Assembly (NCBI RefSeq): GCF_900240335.1
Contig: NZ_LT964979.1
Coordinates: forward strand, 434,001-498,000
Direction: 5' to 3'
Source of the DNA: Flavimobilis massiliensis
GTDB lineage: Bacteria > Actinomycetota > Actinomycetes > Actinomycetales > Cellulomonadaceae
Length of the DNA: 64,000 bases
Below, in pieces: positions 41,280 through 49,843 of this stretch; within the stretch, counting starts at the first letter, position 1, and every line of letters starts with the position of its first letter. Under the pieces are notes generated by a model. It was not told where the DNA came from, did no database searches, and saw nothing but the letters and a program-made list of their open reading frames with translations. A program made the translations under genes and the position numbers.

Positions 41280-41741
41280 GTGACGGGCATCCCGCAGGTC
41301 GGTGAGCCGGCTCCCGACTTCACGCTCCAGGACGTCCACGGCACGCCGGTGACGCTCTCCGACCTGCGCGGCACGCCCGCGCTCGTTGTCTTCTTCCCGT
41401 TCGCGTTCTCGGGGATCTGCACGGGCGAGATGTGCGAGATCCGCGACAACCTCGAGGACTTCGAGGACGCGGGCGTCCGCGTGCTGGCGATCTCGTGCGA
41501 CCCCGTCTACTCGTTGCGCGCGTGGTCGGAGCAGGAGGGCTACGACTTCGACCTGCTGAGCGACTTCTGGCCGCACGGCGAGGCCGCGCGCGCGTACGGC
41601 GTGCTCGACGAGTCGCGGGGCCTCGCGATCCGTGGCAGCTTCCTCGTCGACGAGGACGGCGTCATCCGGTGGAGCATCGTCAACGCTCCCGGCGAGAAGC
41701 GTGCGTTCTCCGGCTACCACCAGGCGCTCACGCTCGTCTGA
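41280..41741 (+). CDS. ahpE: AhpE-like peroxiredoxin
   Basis: A 153-residue thiol peroxidase that reduces peroxides in the cytoplasm. The peroxidatic site is PFAFSGICTGEMC, with Cys47 fitting the P-x-x-x-(T/S)-x-x-C pattern; Cys52 follows five residues later. The tail GEKRAFSGYHQAL is typical of the AhpE group. A GTG at 41262 would add six residues and overlap the DUF3052 stop; GTG 41280 is used because the fold begins there. In mycothiol users AhpE is recycled by mycothiol and mycoredoxin; a mycoredoxin-like gene lies at 49462. Confidence 0.88.
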   Translation: MTGIPQVGEPAPDFTLQDVHGTPVTLSDLRGTPALVVFFPFAFSGICTGEMCEIRDNLEDFEDAGVRVLAISCDPVYSLRAWSEQEGYDFDLLSDFWPHGEAARAYGVLDESRGLAIRGSFLVDEDGVIRWSIVNAPGEKRAFSGYHQALTLV

Positions 41742-41892
41742 GCTGCGCTGATCTGGGCTGAGCTGCGCTGAGCTGGGCCGAGGTGCGGCGCGACGCCGGA
41801 CGACCTCCCGGGCGGCCGGCGCTCGGCGTGCTCAGGATGCGGGAGAGTGCGCGACGCGCCGACGCCGAACGGGTATCGTGTGACCGCTTCAA
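41742..41892. other. Short intergenic region with a 20-bp tandem repeat
   Basis: Immediately after the peroxiredoxin stop the unit TGAGCTGCGCTG-(A/T-rich variant)-CTGGGC occurs twice in tandem (about 41739-41779). The rest is the promoter side of tRNA-Val. Confidence 0.55.
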
Positions 41893-41966
41893 GGGCCTGT
41901 AGCTCAGCTGGTTAGAGCGCCACGTTTACACCGTGGACGTCGGGGGTTCGAGTCCCTCCGGGCCCA
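41893..41966 (+). tRNA. tRNA-Val (anticodon TAC)
   Basis: Acceptor GGGCCTG pairs with CGGGCCC (one G-U). The D-arm is in AGCTCAGCTGGTTAGAGC, anticodon arm CCACG-TTTACAC-CGTGG with TAC in the loop, and T-arm GGGGG-TTCGAGT-CCCTC (G-C with one variation). The discriminator is A; the encoded tail is CC rather than a full CCA. Confidence 0.95.
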
Positions 41967-42002
41967 CCCAAGTCCCGTGACGCGCTCCGCGGCCGCGACG
42001 GT

Positions 42003-42248
42003 CGTGGGACGGACTACTTCGCAGGTGACGAGCGCAGCAGCTACGAGCGGATGATGGCCGGTGACTTTTACGTCGCTGACGATCCACGGATCGGCGAGAA
42101 CACCGTCGTCGGGGCGGGTTCGGCCGTCACACGCGACCTGCCGACTGGCGTGTTCGGGGTGGGCAACCCGGCGCGCGTCGTGCGGGAACTCACCGACGAC
42201 GACTTCGACGCGCCGCGCGGGCCCCTCGGGCCTCGCGGGCGGGCGTGA
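42003..42248 (+). pseudogene. Maltose/sugar O-acetyltransferase with a large internal deletion
   Basis: The translation joins the head of a Maa/LacA-type acetyltransferase (SSYERMMAGDFYVADDP, from about 42035) directly to its tail (GENTVVGAGSAVTRDLPTG, then GVGNPARVVREL). Normal members are about 185-200 residues; about 100 central residues, with most hexapeptide repeats and the catalytic histidine, are missing at the PRIGE junction (near 42097). The frame is kept across the deletion, but the product could not form the left-handed helix fold. No good start codon with a ribosome site is visible. It lies 70 bases after tRNA-Val. Confidence 0.75.
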
Positions 42249-42283
42249 GGAACAATCGCGGCCCACGTCGGGGTTGACCACGC

Positions 42284-43261
42284 ATGACGCTCTTCTCGAT
42301 GCTCGACCTTGCGACGTCCGCCCCGGGCCGGACGGTGCGCGAGGCCCTCCTGGACATCGTCCCTGCCGCTCGCGCGGCCGAGGCGGCCGGCTACCACCGC
42401 GTCTGGTACGCGGAGCACCACAACATGCGCGGCGTCGCGTCGTCTGCGACGTCCGTGCTCGTCGGGCACGTCGCCGCGCACACCTCGTCGATCCGGGTCG
42501 GCGCGGGCGGCGTCATGCTGCCGAACCATTCGCCGCTCGCGATCGCCGAGCAGTTCGGCACGCTCGCCGAGCTCTACCCGGGCCGGATCGACTTGGGGCT
42601 CGGGCGTGCGCCGGGCGGTGATCTCGCGATGCTCGCGGCCCTACGGCGTCGGCCGGAGGACTCCGAGCGGTTCCCGACGGACGTCGTCGAGCTCGCGTCG
42701 TACCTCGGTGACGGGCTGCCCGCTGAGGCTGTCAACGCCTACCCGGGCCGCGGCACGAACGTGCCGCTCTACATCCTCGGGTCCTCGCTCTTCGGTGCGA
42801 AGCTCGCCGCTCAGCTCGGGCTGCCGTACGCGTTCGCGTCACACTTCGCGCCCGACGCGCTCGAAGCGGCGCTCGCCGCCTACCGGCAGGACTTCCGCCC
42901 GTCGGCGTCGTGCCCCGAGCCGTACGCGATCGTCGCGGCGAACGTCGTCGCGGCCGACGACGCGGACGACGCGGCGCGCACGTTCCGCGCCGTCCTGCGG
43001 GAGCGGGTGAGGCGTTTCGTGCTGAGGCCGGGCGTCGAACTTTCCGACGCGGACGTCGAGTCGATCCTCGACGGTCCGCACGGCGAGCGCATCCACCACA
43101 TGATGTCGGTGAGCGCGGTCGGGACGGTCACGGACGTCCGCGACCACCTCGGGGCGCTCGTCGAGCGCACGGGCGCGGACGAGCTCATCGTCGCCCACCA
43201 GGTGCCGGACCTCGCGGCGCGGGTCCGCAGCATCGAACTGCTCGCGGAGGCGCTCGCCTGA
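42284..43261 (+). CDS. LLM-class flavin-dependent oxidoreductase
   Basis: A 325-residue luciferase-like TIM-barrel protein. Family hallmarks: EAAGYHRVWYAEHHNMRGVASSAT near 34-57, IRVGAGGVMLPNHSPLAIAEQFGTL near 70-95, and GRIDLGLGRAPGGD near 102-115. This set, with AEHHN and LPNHSPL, marks the MsnO8-type group of LLM oxidoreductases. It uses FMN or F420 to oxidise an unknown substrate. It stands alone between the acetyltransferase relic and a lipoprotein gene. Confidence 0.88.
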   Translation: MTLFSMLDLATSAPGRTVREALLDIVPAARAAEAAGYHRVWYAEHHNMRGVASSATSVLVGHVAAHTSSIRVGAGGVMLPNHSPLAIAEQFGTLAELYPGRIDLGLGRAPGGDLAMLAALRRRPEDSERFPTDVVELASYLGDGLPAEAVNAYPGRGTNVPLYILGSSLFGAKLAAQLGLPYAFASHFAPDALEAALAAYRQDFRPSASCPEPYAIVAANVVAADDADDAARTFRAVLRERVRRFVLRPGVELSDADVESILDGPHGERIHHMMSVSAVGTVTDVRDHLGALVERTGADELIVAHQVPDLAARVRSIELLAEALA

Positions 43262-43315
43262 GACGGGGTCCTTTTCAGGTCGCGGGCGTGAGCAGGCCCA
43301 CCTAACATCGCGCGC

Positions 43316-44185
43316 ATGTCCGACATGATCTCGCTCTTGAAGTGCCTCGCCCCTGGGCCGACCCGGTCGGTCCTCGTGCGTGCCGTCGCACTGCCTGCCC
43401 TCGTGGTTGCGCTTGTCGGCGGTTGCGCGTCGGGCCCGCCCGCGGAAGGCGTGAGTTCCTCGTCGACGGTCGCCGCGAGCACCGCGCCCGGGGGAGGCGT
43501 GTCTCTCCCGGAGGGCTCTGGGCCGACGCAGGACGTGCCTGCGGGGCCGGTGATGCCCGCAAGCTGTTCGTCGATCGCGATGGTCGAGGGCGCTCGCATC
43601 GCCGCCGCAGACTTCGCGCAGTGTCTCGAGGACTTCGCGCGGGCTGCCCGCACGGGCGCACGCACCATCAAGGTGACGGCTGACTCCGAGCCTGCGCACT
43701 ACCAGTGGCTTCATGCCGACGACGGCACGTACGGGATGGTCACGGGCGGTGACTCGCTCATCGTCATCACCCCGACGGACGCGTGGATGCGCGTCGGCGG
43801 CAAGGTGGTCAAGGCAGATCCCGACGGCGACAGCGAAGCGATGTGGGTCGCCGACGTGACGGACCAATCGCGTCGGATGTTCCAGCCCGACTTCTACAAC
43901 AACATCCTCGGGCTCTCGTCCGAGTGGGTCGTCGAGGGGCGGGAGGAGGTCGAGGTGGCGGGTGGCACAGAGCGCTCGCTGTGGCGCATCGTGTCCGCGA
44001 CCCCGATCGAGCTCGTCAAGGGCTTCGCGACCGAGGTCACCTACTACACGGAGGTCCCGGGTCCGACCGCCAAGATCGTCACGACGGACGGCACGGCGGT
44101 CTCCGAGGTCGTCTACGAGGACTGGGGCGAGCCGATCGACACCGACGCGATCGAGGAGATCATCGGGAAGTCCATCACCGGCTGA
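43316..44185 (+). CDS. Lipoprotein of LolA/LppX-like type
   Basis: A 289-residue exported lipoprotein. The signal peptide ends in a lipobox ALVGGC, with lipidated Cys37, followed by a Ser/Thr/Pro-rich linker to ~70. The body is an all-strand domain with repeated short hairpins (YGMVTGGDSLIVITPTDAWMRV; ATEVTYYTEVPGPTAKIV), which suggests the open half-barrel of LolA/LprG/LppX-type proteins. Residues VTDQSRRMFQPDFYNNILGL lie in the middle. Such proteins carry hydrophobic cargo or sit at the membrane surface; the cargo is unknown. The family assignment is by fold impression only. Confidence 0.75.
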   Translation: MSDMISLLKCLAPGPTRSVLVRAVALPALVVALVGGCASGPPAEGVSSSSTVAASTAPGGGVSLPEGSGPTQDVPAGPVMPASCSSIAMVEGARIAAADFAQCLEDFARAARTGARTIKVTADSEPAHYQWLHADDGTYGMVTGGDSLIVITPTDAWMRVGGKVVKADPDGDSEAMWVADVTDQSRRMFQPDFYNNILGLSSEWVVEGREEVEVAGGTERSLWRIVSATPIELVKGFATEVTYYTEVPGPTAKIVTTDGTAVSEVVYEDWGEPIDTDAIEEIIGKSITG

Positions 44186-44218
44186 GGCCCACCAGGACCG
44201 GGAACCCGACGACCGCGA

Positions 44219-44253
44219 GGGGGCCGTGCGCGCAGATGGCGTGCACGGCCCCT
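44219..44253. terminator. Hairpin between convergent lipoprotein gene and pdxY
   Basis: A perfect 11-bp stem (44219-44229 with 44243-44253), 13-base loop, placed between two convergent genes and so usable in both directions. Confidence 0.7.
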
Positions 44254-44274
44254 CACGGTGGGACCCGGTGGGGT

Positions 44275-45126
44275 TCAGCGCACCTGGCGGACCTCGAACT
44301 GCAGCTGCGGGTGCGCGTAGAACTCCTGGGCGGCGACGAGCTCGAGCTCGCGGCGTCCGGACTCGTGCGTCGTGCGGAGCAGGTCGAACACCGACGACGT
44401 CGTGCGGGCGAGCGCCTCGGCGGCGTTGCGCGTGCGTACGTAGTGCGCGGTGAAGAGCGCCGCCGTGACGTCGCCCGAGCCGTTGGCCTTGAGCGGCAGG
44501 TACGGGGTCGTCACGAGCCACGCACCCTCGGGCGTGACGGCGAGCATCTCGATCGTGCCGGGCTCGCGGTCGGGACGCTCGACGCTCGTGACGAGGACAA
44601 CCGACGGACCCATCGCCCGCGCGAGGTCGGCCGACTCGAGCGTCGAGGCGAGCGTGTCGGGCTCCGTGCCGGTGAGGAACCCGAGCTCGAACTGGTTGGG
44701 CGTGATGATGTCCGCCGCGGGCACGACGCGGTCGCGCAGCAGCACGGGGATCGCGGGGGCGACGAAGCAGCCGCTCTTCGCGTTGCCCATGACGGGGTCG
44801 CACGCGTAGAGCGCGGCCGGGTTGGCGGCCTTGACGCGGGCGACCGCGTCGAGGATGACGTCGGCGATGCCTTCGCCGCCCTGGTAGCCCGAGAGGATCG
44901 CGTCGGTGTCGGCGAACGCGCCGCGCTCCTCGATGCCCGTGACGACGTCGCGGACATCGGCCGGGTCGATGAGCGGTCCGCGCCACGCGCCGTAGCCGGT
45001 GTGGTTGGAGAAGTTCACCGTGTGGACGGGCATGACCTCGACGCCGAGGCGCTGTAGCGGGAACACCGCGGCGGAGTTGCCGACATGGCCGTACGCGACG
45101 GAGGACTGGATGGAGAGGATCTTCAC
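44275..45126 (-). CDS. pdxY: Pyridoxal kinase
   Basis: A 283-residue ribokinase-fold enzyme that phosphorylates pyridoxal (vitamin B6 salvage). It begins MKILSIQSSVAYGHVGNSAA, the classical PdxY/PdxK head. It has NFSNHTGYGAWRG near 43-55, LSGYQGGEG near 79, CDPVMGNAKSGCFV near 109-122 and the C-terminal anion-hole segment LKANGSGDVTAALF near 217-230 with catalytic Asp. All point to a functional enzyme. It stands alone. Confidence 0.92.
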   Translation of the reverse strand: MKILSIQSSVAYGHVGNSAAVFPLQRLGVEVMPVHTVNFSNHTGYGAWRGPLIDPADVRDVVTGIEERGAFADTDAILSGYQGGEGIADVILDAVARVKAANPAALYACDPVMGNAKSGCFVAPAIPVLLRDRVVPAADIITPNQFELGFLTGTEPDTLASTLESADLARAMGPSVVLVTSVERPDREPGTIEMLAVTPEGAWLVTTPYLPLKANGSGDVTAALFTAHYVRTRNAAEALARTTSSVFDLLRTTHESGRRELELVAAQEFYAHPQLQFEVRQVR

Positions 45127-45273
45127 CCCGGAAGGGTACGACCCCGGGGGCCGACCTCGCCGGGACGGTCGGCCCGTGGAACCGCTCCGCCCGCGTTGCG
45201 GGGTGTCCGAGAGGCGTGCGACGTGTATCGATGGGACCCAAGGACGTGGCGGTCGTCCCGCGCCCGGGTGACC

Positions 45274-48054
45274 ATGGACACCATGGACGAAGCCACGCTG
45301 TCAGCGCACGCGCAGCCGGACCCGACGCAGCCCGGCGCTGCGCTCCCCGACGGGTCGCCGGGGGAGCGTGCCGGGCACGTCCCGTGGGCGCAGTCCACGG
45401 GGCAGGTCCTCGCGGAGCTCGGCACGAGCGCGGACGGACTCACGACCGACGACGCGGCACGGCTGCTCGCGCAGCACGGTGCGAACCGTCTGCCGCCGCC
45501 CGAGCGCGATCCGCTCTGGAAGAGGATCCTCGTCCACTTCGACGACGTGCTCATCTACGTCCTCCTCGTCGCGGCGGTCCTCAAGGCGGTCGTCGGCGAC
45601 TGGGTCGACTTCGCCGTCATCCTCGCGGTCGCGATCATCAACGCGGGCATCGGCTTCGTCCAGGAGGGCAAGGCCGAGTCGGCGCTCGCGTCGCTGCGCA
45701 CGATGCTCTCGACGCACGCGGAGGCACTGCGCTACGGGCAGTGGTCGAAGATCGACGCGGACGACCTCGTGCCGGGTGACATCGTGCGCGTGCGTGCGGG
45801 TGACCGCGTGCCGGCCGACGTGCGGGTGCTCGACGCGACGAACCTCCGGATCGAGGAGTCGGCGCTCACGGGCGAGTCGGTGCCCGCGGAGAAGCATCCG
45901 GGCGCGGTCGAGCCCGACGCGGGCGTGGGTGACCGGACGAGCATGATGTTCTCGAGCACGCTCGTCGCGGCCGGTCAGGGGTCGGGGGTCGTCGTCGCGA
46001 CGGGCCAGCACACCGAGATCGGTCGGATCCAGACGATGATGTCCGAGGTGACGGACGTCAAGACGCCGCTCACGCGCCAGCTCGACCGTTTCGGCAAGGT
46101 CATCGCGGTGGCGATCCTGGGGCTCGGCGCGTTCATGGTGCTCGTCGGGAGGCTCGTCCACGACCAGCCGGTCGACGAGCTGCTCTCGGCGGGGATCGGC
46201 TTCGCGGTCGCTGCGGTTCCGGAGGGCCTGCCGGCGCTCGTGACGATCACGCTCGCGCTCGGGGTGCAGCAGATGGCGCGGCGCCGCGCGATCACGCGCA
46301 AGCTGCCGGCGGTCGAGACGCTCGGGTCGGTGACGACGATCTGCTCGGACAAGACGGGGACGCTCACGCGCAACGAGATGACGGCGCGCACCGTGCTCAC
46401 GGCGGACCTCACGATCGACGTCGAGGGGGTCGGCTACGCGCCCGAGGGCCGGCTCACGGCCGGTGGCGCCGAGGTGGTGCGGGGTGAGCACGTGGCGTTC
46501 GACGCGCTCACGGACGTTATGGCGCTGTGCAACGACGCGCGTGTCGAGCAGGGCGACGACGGTCGCTGGGGCCTCGTCGGGGAGCCGACCGAGGGCGCTC
46601 TCGCGGTGCTCGGGCTCAAGGCCGGTGCGGCGTCGGGGGAGTGGGAGCGGCTTGCTGTCCTGCCGTTCGAGTCGGCGACGAAGTACATGGCGACCCTCGA
46701 CCGGCGCGGGGAGGAGTCGGCGGTCATCCACGTCAAGGGCGCTCCTGACCGTGTGCTCGAGCGCTGCTCGGCGCAGACGTCGGCGACGGGCGGCCGGGAG
46801 CCGCTCGACCGCGACATGTGGCTCGAGCGGATCGACGAGCTCGGGTCGCGCGGTCTGCGTGTGCTCGCCGCGGCGCGCAAGCCTGCGGAGCCGGGGGTGA
46901 CGACGGTCGCCGCGGACGATGTCGCGGACGGGCTCGAGCTGTGCGGGCTCGTCGGGATCGTCGACCCGCCCCGGCCCGAGGCGATCGAGGCGATCGCGGA
47001 GTGTCACGCGGCGGGCATCGGCGTGAAGATGATCACGGGCGACCACGCGGGCACGGCGTTCGCGATCGCGCAGGAGATGGGGATCGCTCGGCCGGGTGCG
47101 CGGGTGCTCACGGGTGCCGATCTCGAGGAACTGACAACGTCCGAGCTCCGCAAGGTCGTGAGGGACGTCGACGTCTACGCGCGCACGAGCCCCGAGCACA
47201 AGATCCGGATCGTCGCGGCGCTCCAGTCTCACGGCGAGATCGTCGCGATGACGGGCGACGGCGTCAACGACGCGCCCGCTCTCACGCAGGCAGACGTGGG
47301 GGTTGCGATGGGTATCAAGGGCACCGAGGTGACGAAGGACGCCGCGGAGGTCGTGCTCGCGGACGACAACTTCGCGACGATCGAGCGCGCGGTCGAGGAG
47401 GGGCGTCGGATCTACGACAACATTCGCAAGTCCGTGCTGTTCCTCTTGCCGACGAACGGCGCGCAGTCGCTCGTCGTGCTCGTCGCGGTGCTCGCGGGGC
47501 TCACGATGCCGCTGCTGCCGGTTCAGGTGCTGTGGATCAACATGATCACGGCGGTGACGTTGTCGCTCGCGCTCGCGTACGAGCAGGCGGAGCCGGGCAT
47601 CATGCGCCGGCCTCCGCGCGACTCGCGGAGCGGGATCCTCGATGCGGCGGCGGTCAACAAGATCGTCGTCGCGTCGCTCGCGATCGGTGCTGCTGCGCTC
47701 GGTGTGTTCATGTGGCTCGAGCGGGCGGGGGAGCCGCTCGCGGTCGCGCGGACGACAGCAGTGACGACGCTCGCGCTCGCGCAGCTCGCGTACCTCTTCA
47801 GCTGTCGGTTCCTCGACCGGTCGAGCCTCACGCCGGCCGTGCTCCGGGGCAACCGGGTGCTGTGGCTCTCGGCGGGGGCCTTGCTTGTGCTCCAGGGCGT
47901 GTTCGTCTACGCGCCGTTCATGCACGTGTGGTTCTCGTCGGCGTCGATCGGCGCGGCGCACTGGGGCGTCGCGGTGGCGGTGTCGGTGGGTGTGCTGCTC
48001 GTCGTCGAGCTCGCGAAGGTCGTGAGCCGGGGGCTGACGAAAAGGCGGCACTGA
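45274..48054 (+). CDS. P-type (P2) cation-transporting ATPase
   Basis: A 926-residue ion pump. The ATG at 45274 is used; an ATG at 45283 or GTG at 45268 are alternatives. Order of motifs: N-terminal cation-ATPase domain (AQHGANRLPPPERDPLW), membrane pair M1-M2, TGES near 200, PEGLPA in M4 near 315, the phosphorylation motif SDKTGTLT near 357-364, KGAPD, and MTGDGVNDAPALTQADVG near 661. A C-terminal six-helix bundle ends it. PEGLPA in M4 fits the P2 group (calcium- or sodium-type). The ion cannot be fixed. The adjacent metal-efflux pair is separately organised. Confidence 0.92.
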   Translation: MDTMDEATLSAHAQPDPTQPGAALPDGSPGERAGHVPWAQSTGQVLAELGTSADGLTTDDAARLLAQHGANRLPPPERDPLWKRILVHFDDVLIYVLLVAAVLKAVVGDWVDFAVILAVAIINAGIGFVQEGKAESALASLRTMLSTHAEALRYGQWSKIDADDLVPGDIVRVRAGDRVPADVRVLDATNLRIEESALTGESVPAEKHPGAVEPDAGVGDRTSMMFSSTLVAAGQGSGVVVATGQHTEIGRIQTMMSEVTDVKTPLTRQLDRFGKVIAVAILGLGAFMVLVGRLVHDQPVDELLSAGIGFAVAAVPEGLPALVTITLALGVQQMARRRAITRKLPAVETLGSVTTICSDKTGTLTRNEMTARTVLTADLTIDVEGVGYAPEGRLTAGGAEVVRGEHVAFDALTDVMALCNDARVEQGDDGRWGLVGEPTEGALAVLGLKAGAASGEWERLAVLPFESATKYMATLDRRGEESAVIHVKGAPDRVLERCSAQTSATGGREPLDRDMWLERIDELGSRGLRVLAAARKPAEPGVTTVAADDVADGLELCGLVGIVDPPRPEAIEAIAECHAAGIGVKMITGDHAGTAFAIAQEMGIARPGARVLTGADLEELTTSELRKVVRDVDVYARTSPEHKIRIVAALQSHGEIVAMTGDGVNDAPALTQADVGVAMGIKGTEVTKDAAEVVLADDNFATIERAVEEGRRIYDNIRKSVLFLLPTNGAQSLVVLVAVLAGLTMPLLPVQVLWINMITAVTLSLALAYEQAEPGIMRRPPRDSRSGILDAAAVNKIVVASLAIGAAALGVFMWLERAGEPLAVARTTAVTTLALAQLAYLFSCRFLDRSSLTPAVLRGNRVLWLSAGALLVLQGVFVYAPFMHVWFSSASIGAAHWGVAVAVSVGVLLVVELAKVVSRGLTKRRH

Positions 48055-48094
48055 CACACTGGCATTCATCGTCGCGCACCGATAGGATCGGCTC

Positions 48095-48457
48095 ATGGCG
48101 ATGAATCTCACGGGCGTGGAGGTCGACGTCGTGGCGACGGCCACGTACGCCCATCTCTTCGACGCGCTCTCCGACCCCACCCGCCTCGCGATCCTCCAGC
48201 ACCTCGCGACAGGCGAGCACCGCGTGCGCGACCTCGTCGAGCACCTGGGCCTCGCGCAGTCGACCGTGAGCGCGCACCTCGCGTGCCTCAAGGAGTGCGG
48301 GCTCGTCGCGGCCCGGCCCGAGGGGCGCTCGACGGTCCTCAGCCTCGCCGCACCGGCACCCCTCGCCGCACTCCTGCGGGCGACCGAGGACCTCCTCGGC
48401 GCGACGGGTGCACGCGTGAGCCTCTGCAGCCACCTCGTGCGACCGGAGGAGAGCTGA
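48095..48457 (+). CDS. ArsR/SmtB-family metal-responsive repressor
   Basis: A 120-residue winged-helix regulator. The recognition helix is in LVEHLGLAQSTVSAHLACLKECGL (~47-70), followed by the wing ARPEGRSTVLSL. The second cysteine-containing stretch near the C-terminus (RVSLCSHL) together with Cys64 (HLACLKEC) could supply metal ligands of the CmtR-like kind. It ends one base before the start of a CDF efflux gene, which it probably represses in the absence of metal. Confidence 0.88.
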   Translation: MAMNLTGVEVDVVATATYAHLFDALSDPTRLAILQHLATGEHRVRDLVEHLGLAQSTVSAHLACLKECGLVAARPEGRSTVLSLAAPAPLAALLRATEDLLGATGARVSLCSHLVRPEES

Positions 48458-48458
48458 C

Positions 48459-49388
48459 ATGAGCCACGGACACGACCACAGCCACGTGGGCGACCCCGCG
48501 GCGCCCGGGCACCGCCGCCGCATCGCGATCGCACTCGGGGTCACGGCGACGATCCTCGTCGCCCAGGCCGTCGGGGCTCTCCTCACCGGCAGCCTCGCGC
48601 TCCTCACCGATACCGCCCACATGCTCACGGACGCGGGCGGGCTCGCGGTCGCGCTCGTCGCCGCGACGCTCATGGCGCGCCCTCCGACCGAGCGGCTCAC
48701 CTGGGGCTTCCGGCGCGTCGAGGTCCTCGCCGCGCTCACGCAGGCGGCGGTGCTCCTTGCGGTCGGCGTCTACGCGGCGGTCGAGGGCGTCCGACGCCTG
48801 TGGACGCCGCCCGAGATCGCACCAACCGAGCTCCTCGTCTTCGGCGTCGTCGGGCTCGTCGGCAACATCGTCGCGATCGCGGTGCTCGCGTCGGGCCGCG
48901 ACGCCAACCTCAACATGCGTGCCGCGTTCCTCGAGGTCGTCAACGACGCGCTCGGCTCCGTCGGCGTCATCGTCGCCGCGATCGTCATCCGCACGACGGG
49001 CTGGCTCCAGGCGGACGCCCTCGCGGGCCTGCTCATCGCGGCGCTCATCGTGCCGCGCGCCGTGACGATCCTCCGCGAGGCCGGCGGCATCCTCCTCGAA
49101 CAGACCCCGCGCGGCCTCGACCTCAGCGAGGTGCGCGAGCACATGCTCGGTGTCGACCACGTCGTCGACGTCCACGACCTCCACGCGTCGACCGTCGCGA
49201 CGGGGCTGCCCGTCATCTCGGCGCACGTCGTCGTCGACGACGAGTGCTTCCGGACCGGCCATGCGCCCGAGATCCTCCAGCGGCTCGCCGAGTGCGTCGC
49301 GACGCACTTCCCGGTCGCGCTCGAGCACTCGACGTTCCAGATCGAGACGGCCGAGCACGCCGCACAGGAGACCCATCGGCACGGCTGA
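48459..49388 (+). CDS. CDF-family divalent metal efflux transporter
   Basis: A 309-residue CzcD/ZitB-like antiporter. The histidine-rich head (SHGHDHSHVGD) precedes six membrane helices (~25-205). The metal-site motif HMLTDAGG, with Asp/His pairs, lies in helix II near 51-58, and EVVNDALGSVGV in helix V near 160-170. The cytoplasmic C-terminal domain (LHASTVATGLPVISAHVVV) is complete. It exchanges zinc, cadmium or cobalt for protons. It is cotranscribed with the ArsR-type gene. Confidence 0.92.
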   Translation: MSHGHDHSHVGDPAAPGHRRRIAIALGVTATILVAQAVGALLTGSLALLTDTAHMLTDAGGLAVALVAATLMARPPTERLTWGFRRVEVLAALTQAAVLLAVGVYAAVEGVRRLWTPPEIAPTELLVFGVVGLVGNIVAIAVLASGRDANLNMRAAFLEVVNDALGSVGVIVAAIVIRTTGWLQADALAGLLIAALIVPRAVTILREAGGILLEQTPRGLDLSEVREHMLGVDHVVDVHDLHASTVATGLPVISAHVVVDDECFRTGHAPEILQRLAECVATHFPVALEHSTFQIETAEHAAQETHRHG

Positions 49389-49461
49389 CGCGTCGGCCGA
49401 CGTACCGTGGAGGGAGACGCGTGCCCGCACGGGTGCGCACCTGAGACCGGAGGAGGACCCC

Positions 49462-49701
49462 ATGGCCGGGACTATCACCATGTACGGCGCGGACTGGTGC
49501 GGCGACTGCACGCGCGCCAAGGCGCTGCTTGACCGCGAGGGTGTCGCGTACACGTATGTCGACGTCGAGGCCGACGAGGCCGCGCGCGAGCGGGCGATCG
49601 AGATCGCCGGGCGTCAGAACATCCCCGTCATCGTCTTTGACGACGGTTCGCACCTCGTCGAGCCGTCAAACCCCGAGCTGCTCGCCAAGGTGCGCGGCTG
49701 A
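49462..49701 (+). CDS. Mycoredoxin-like glutaredoxin
   Basis: A 79-residue thioredoxin-fold protein starting at the ATG at 49462 behind GGAGGAGG. The active site is WCGDC (Cys13, Cys16), the cis-proline lies in QNIPVIVF, and a C-terminal DGSHLVEPSNPELLAKV segment matches mycoredoxin-1 proteins, which reduce mycothiol mixed disulphides. The usual active-site pair there is CGYC; CGDC is a variant. It stands alone before a strong terminator. Confidence 0.85.
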   Translation: MAGTITMYGADWCGDCTRAKALLDREGVAYTYVDVEADEAARERAIEIAGRQNIPVIVFDDGSHLVEPSNPELLAKVRG

Positions 49702-49786
49702 GTCGAGCGTGACGCCCGCGGCGCGCGTGCGCCGCGCCGGGTGGCGTCCACGGTGTCAGGATGGCGCTTGCACACCCGTCCCGACG

Positions 49787-49826
49787 GATCCACGGCGGCA
49801 CCTCGACAGAGGGGCCGCCGTGGATC
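49787..49826 (+). terminator. Long hairpin terminator
   Basis: A 13-bp stem (49787-49799 with 49814-49826) continues after one mismatch with CCTC/GAGG and a GACA loop. It lies 86 bases after the mycoredoxin stop and 18 bases before the end of ddh on the other strand, so it may serve both. Confidence 0.8.
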
Positions 49827-49843
49827 TGTCGGAAGGGCTGGAC

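Noticed and set aside
45301..48534. 1,077-codon minus-strand frame opposite the P-type ATPase
   Set aside because: Arg/His/Asp-rich antisense shadow caused by high GC; the ATPase motifs are on the plus strand.
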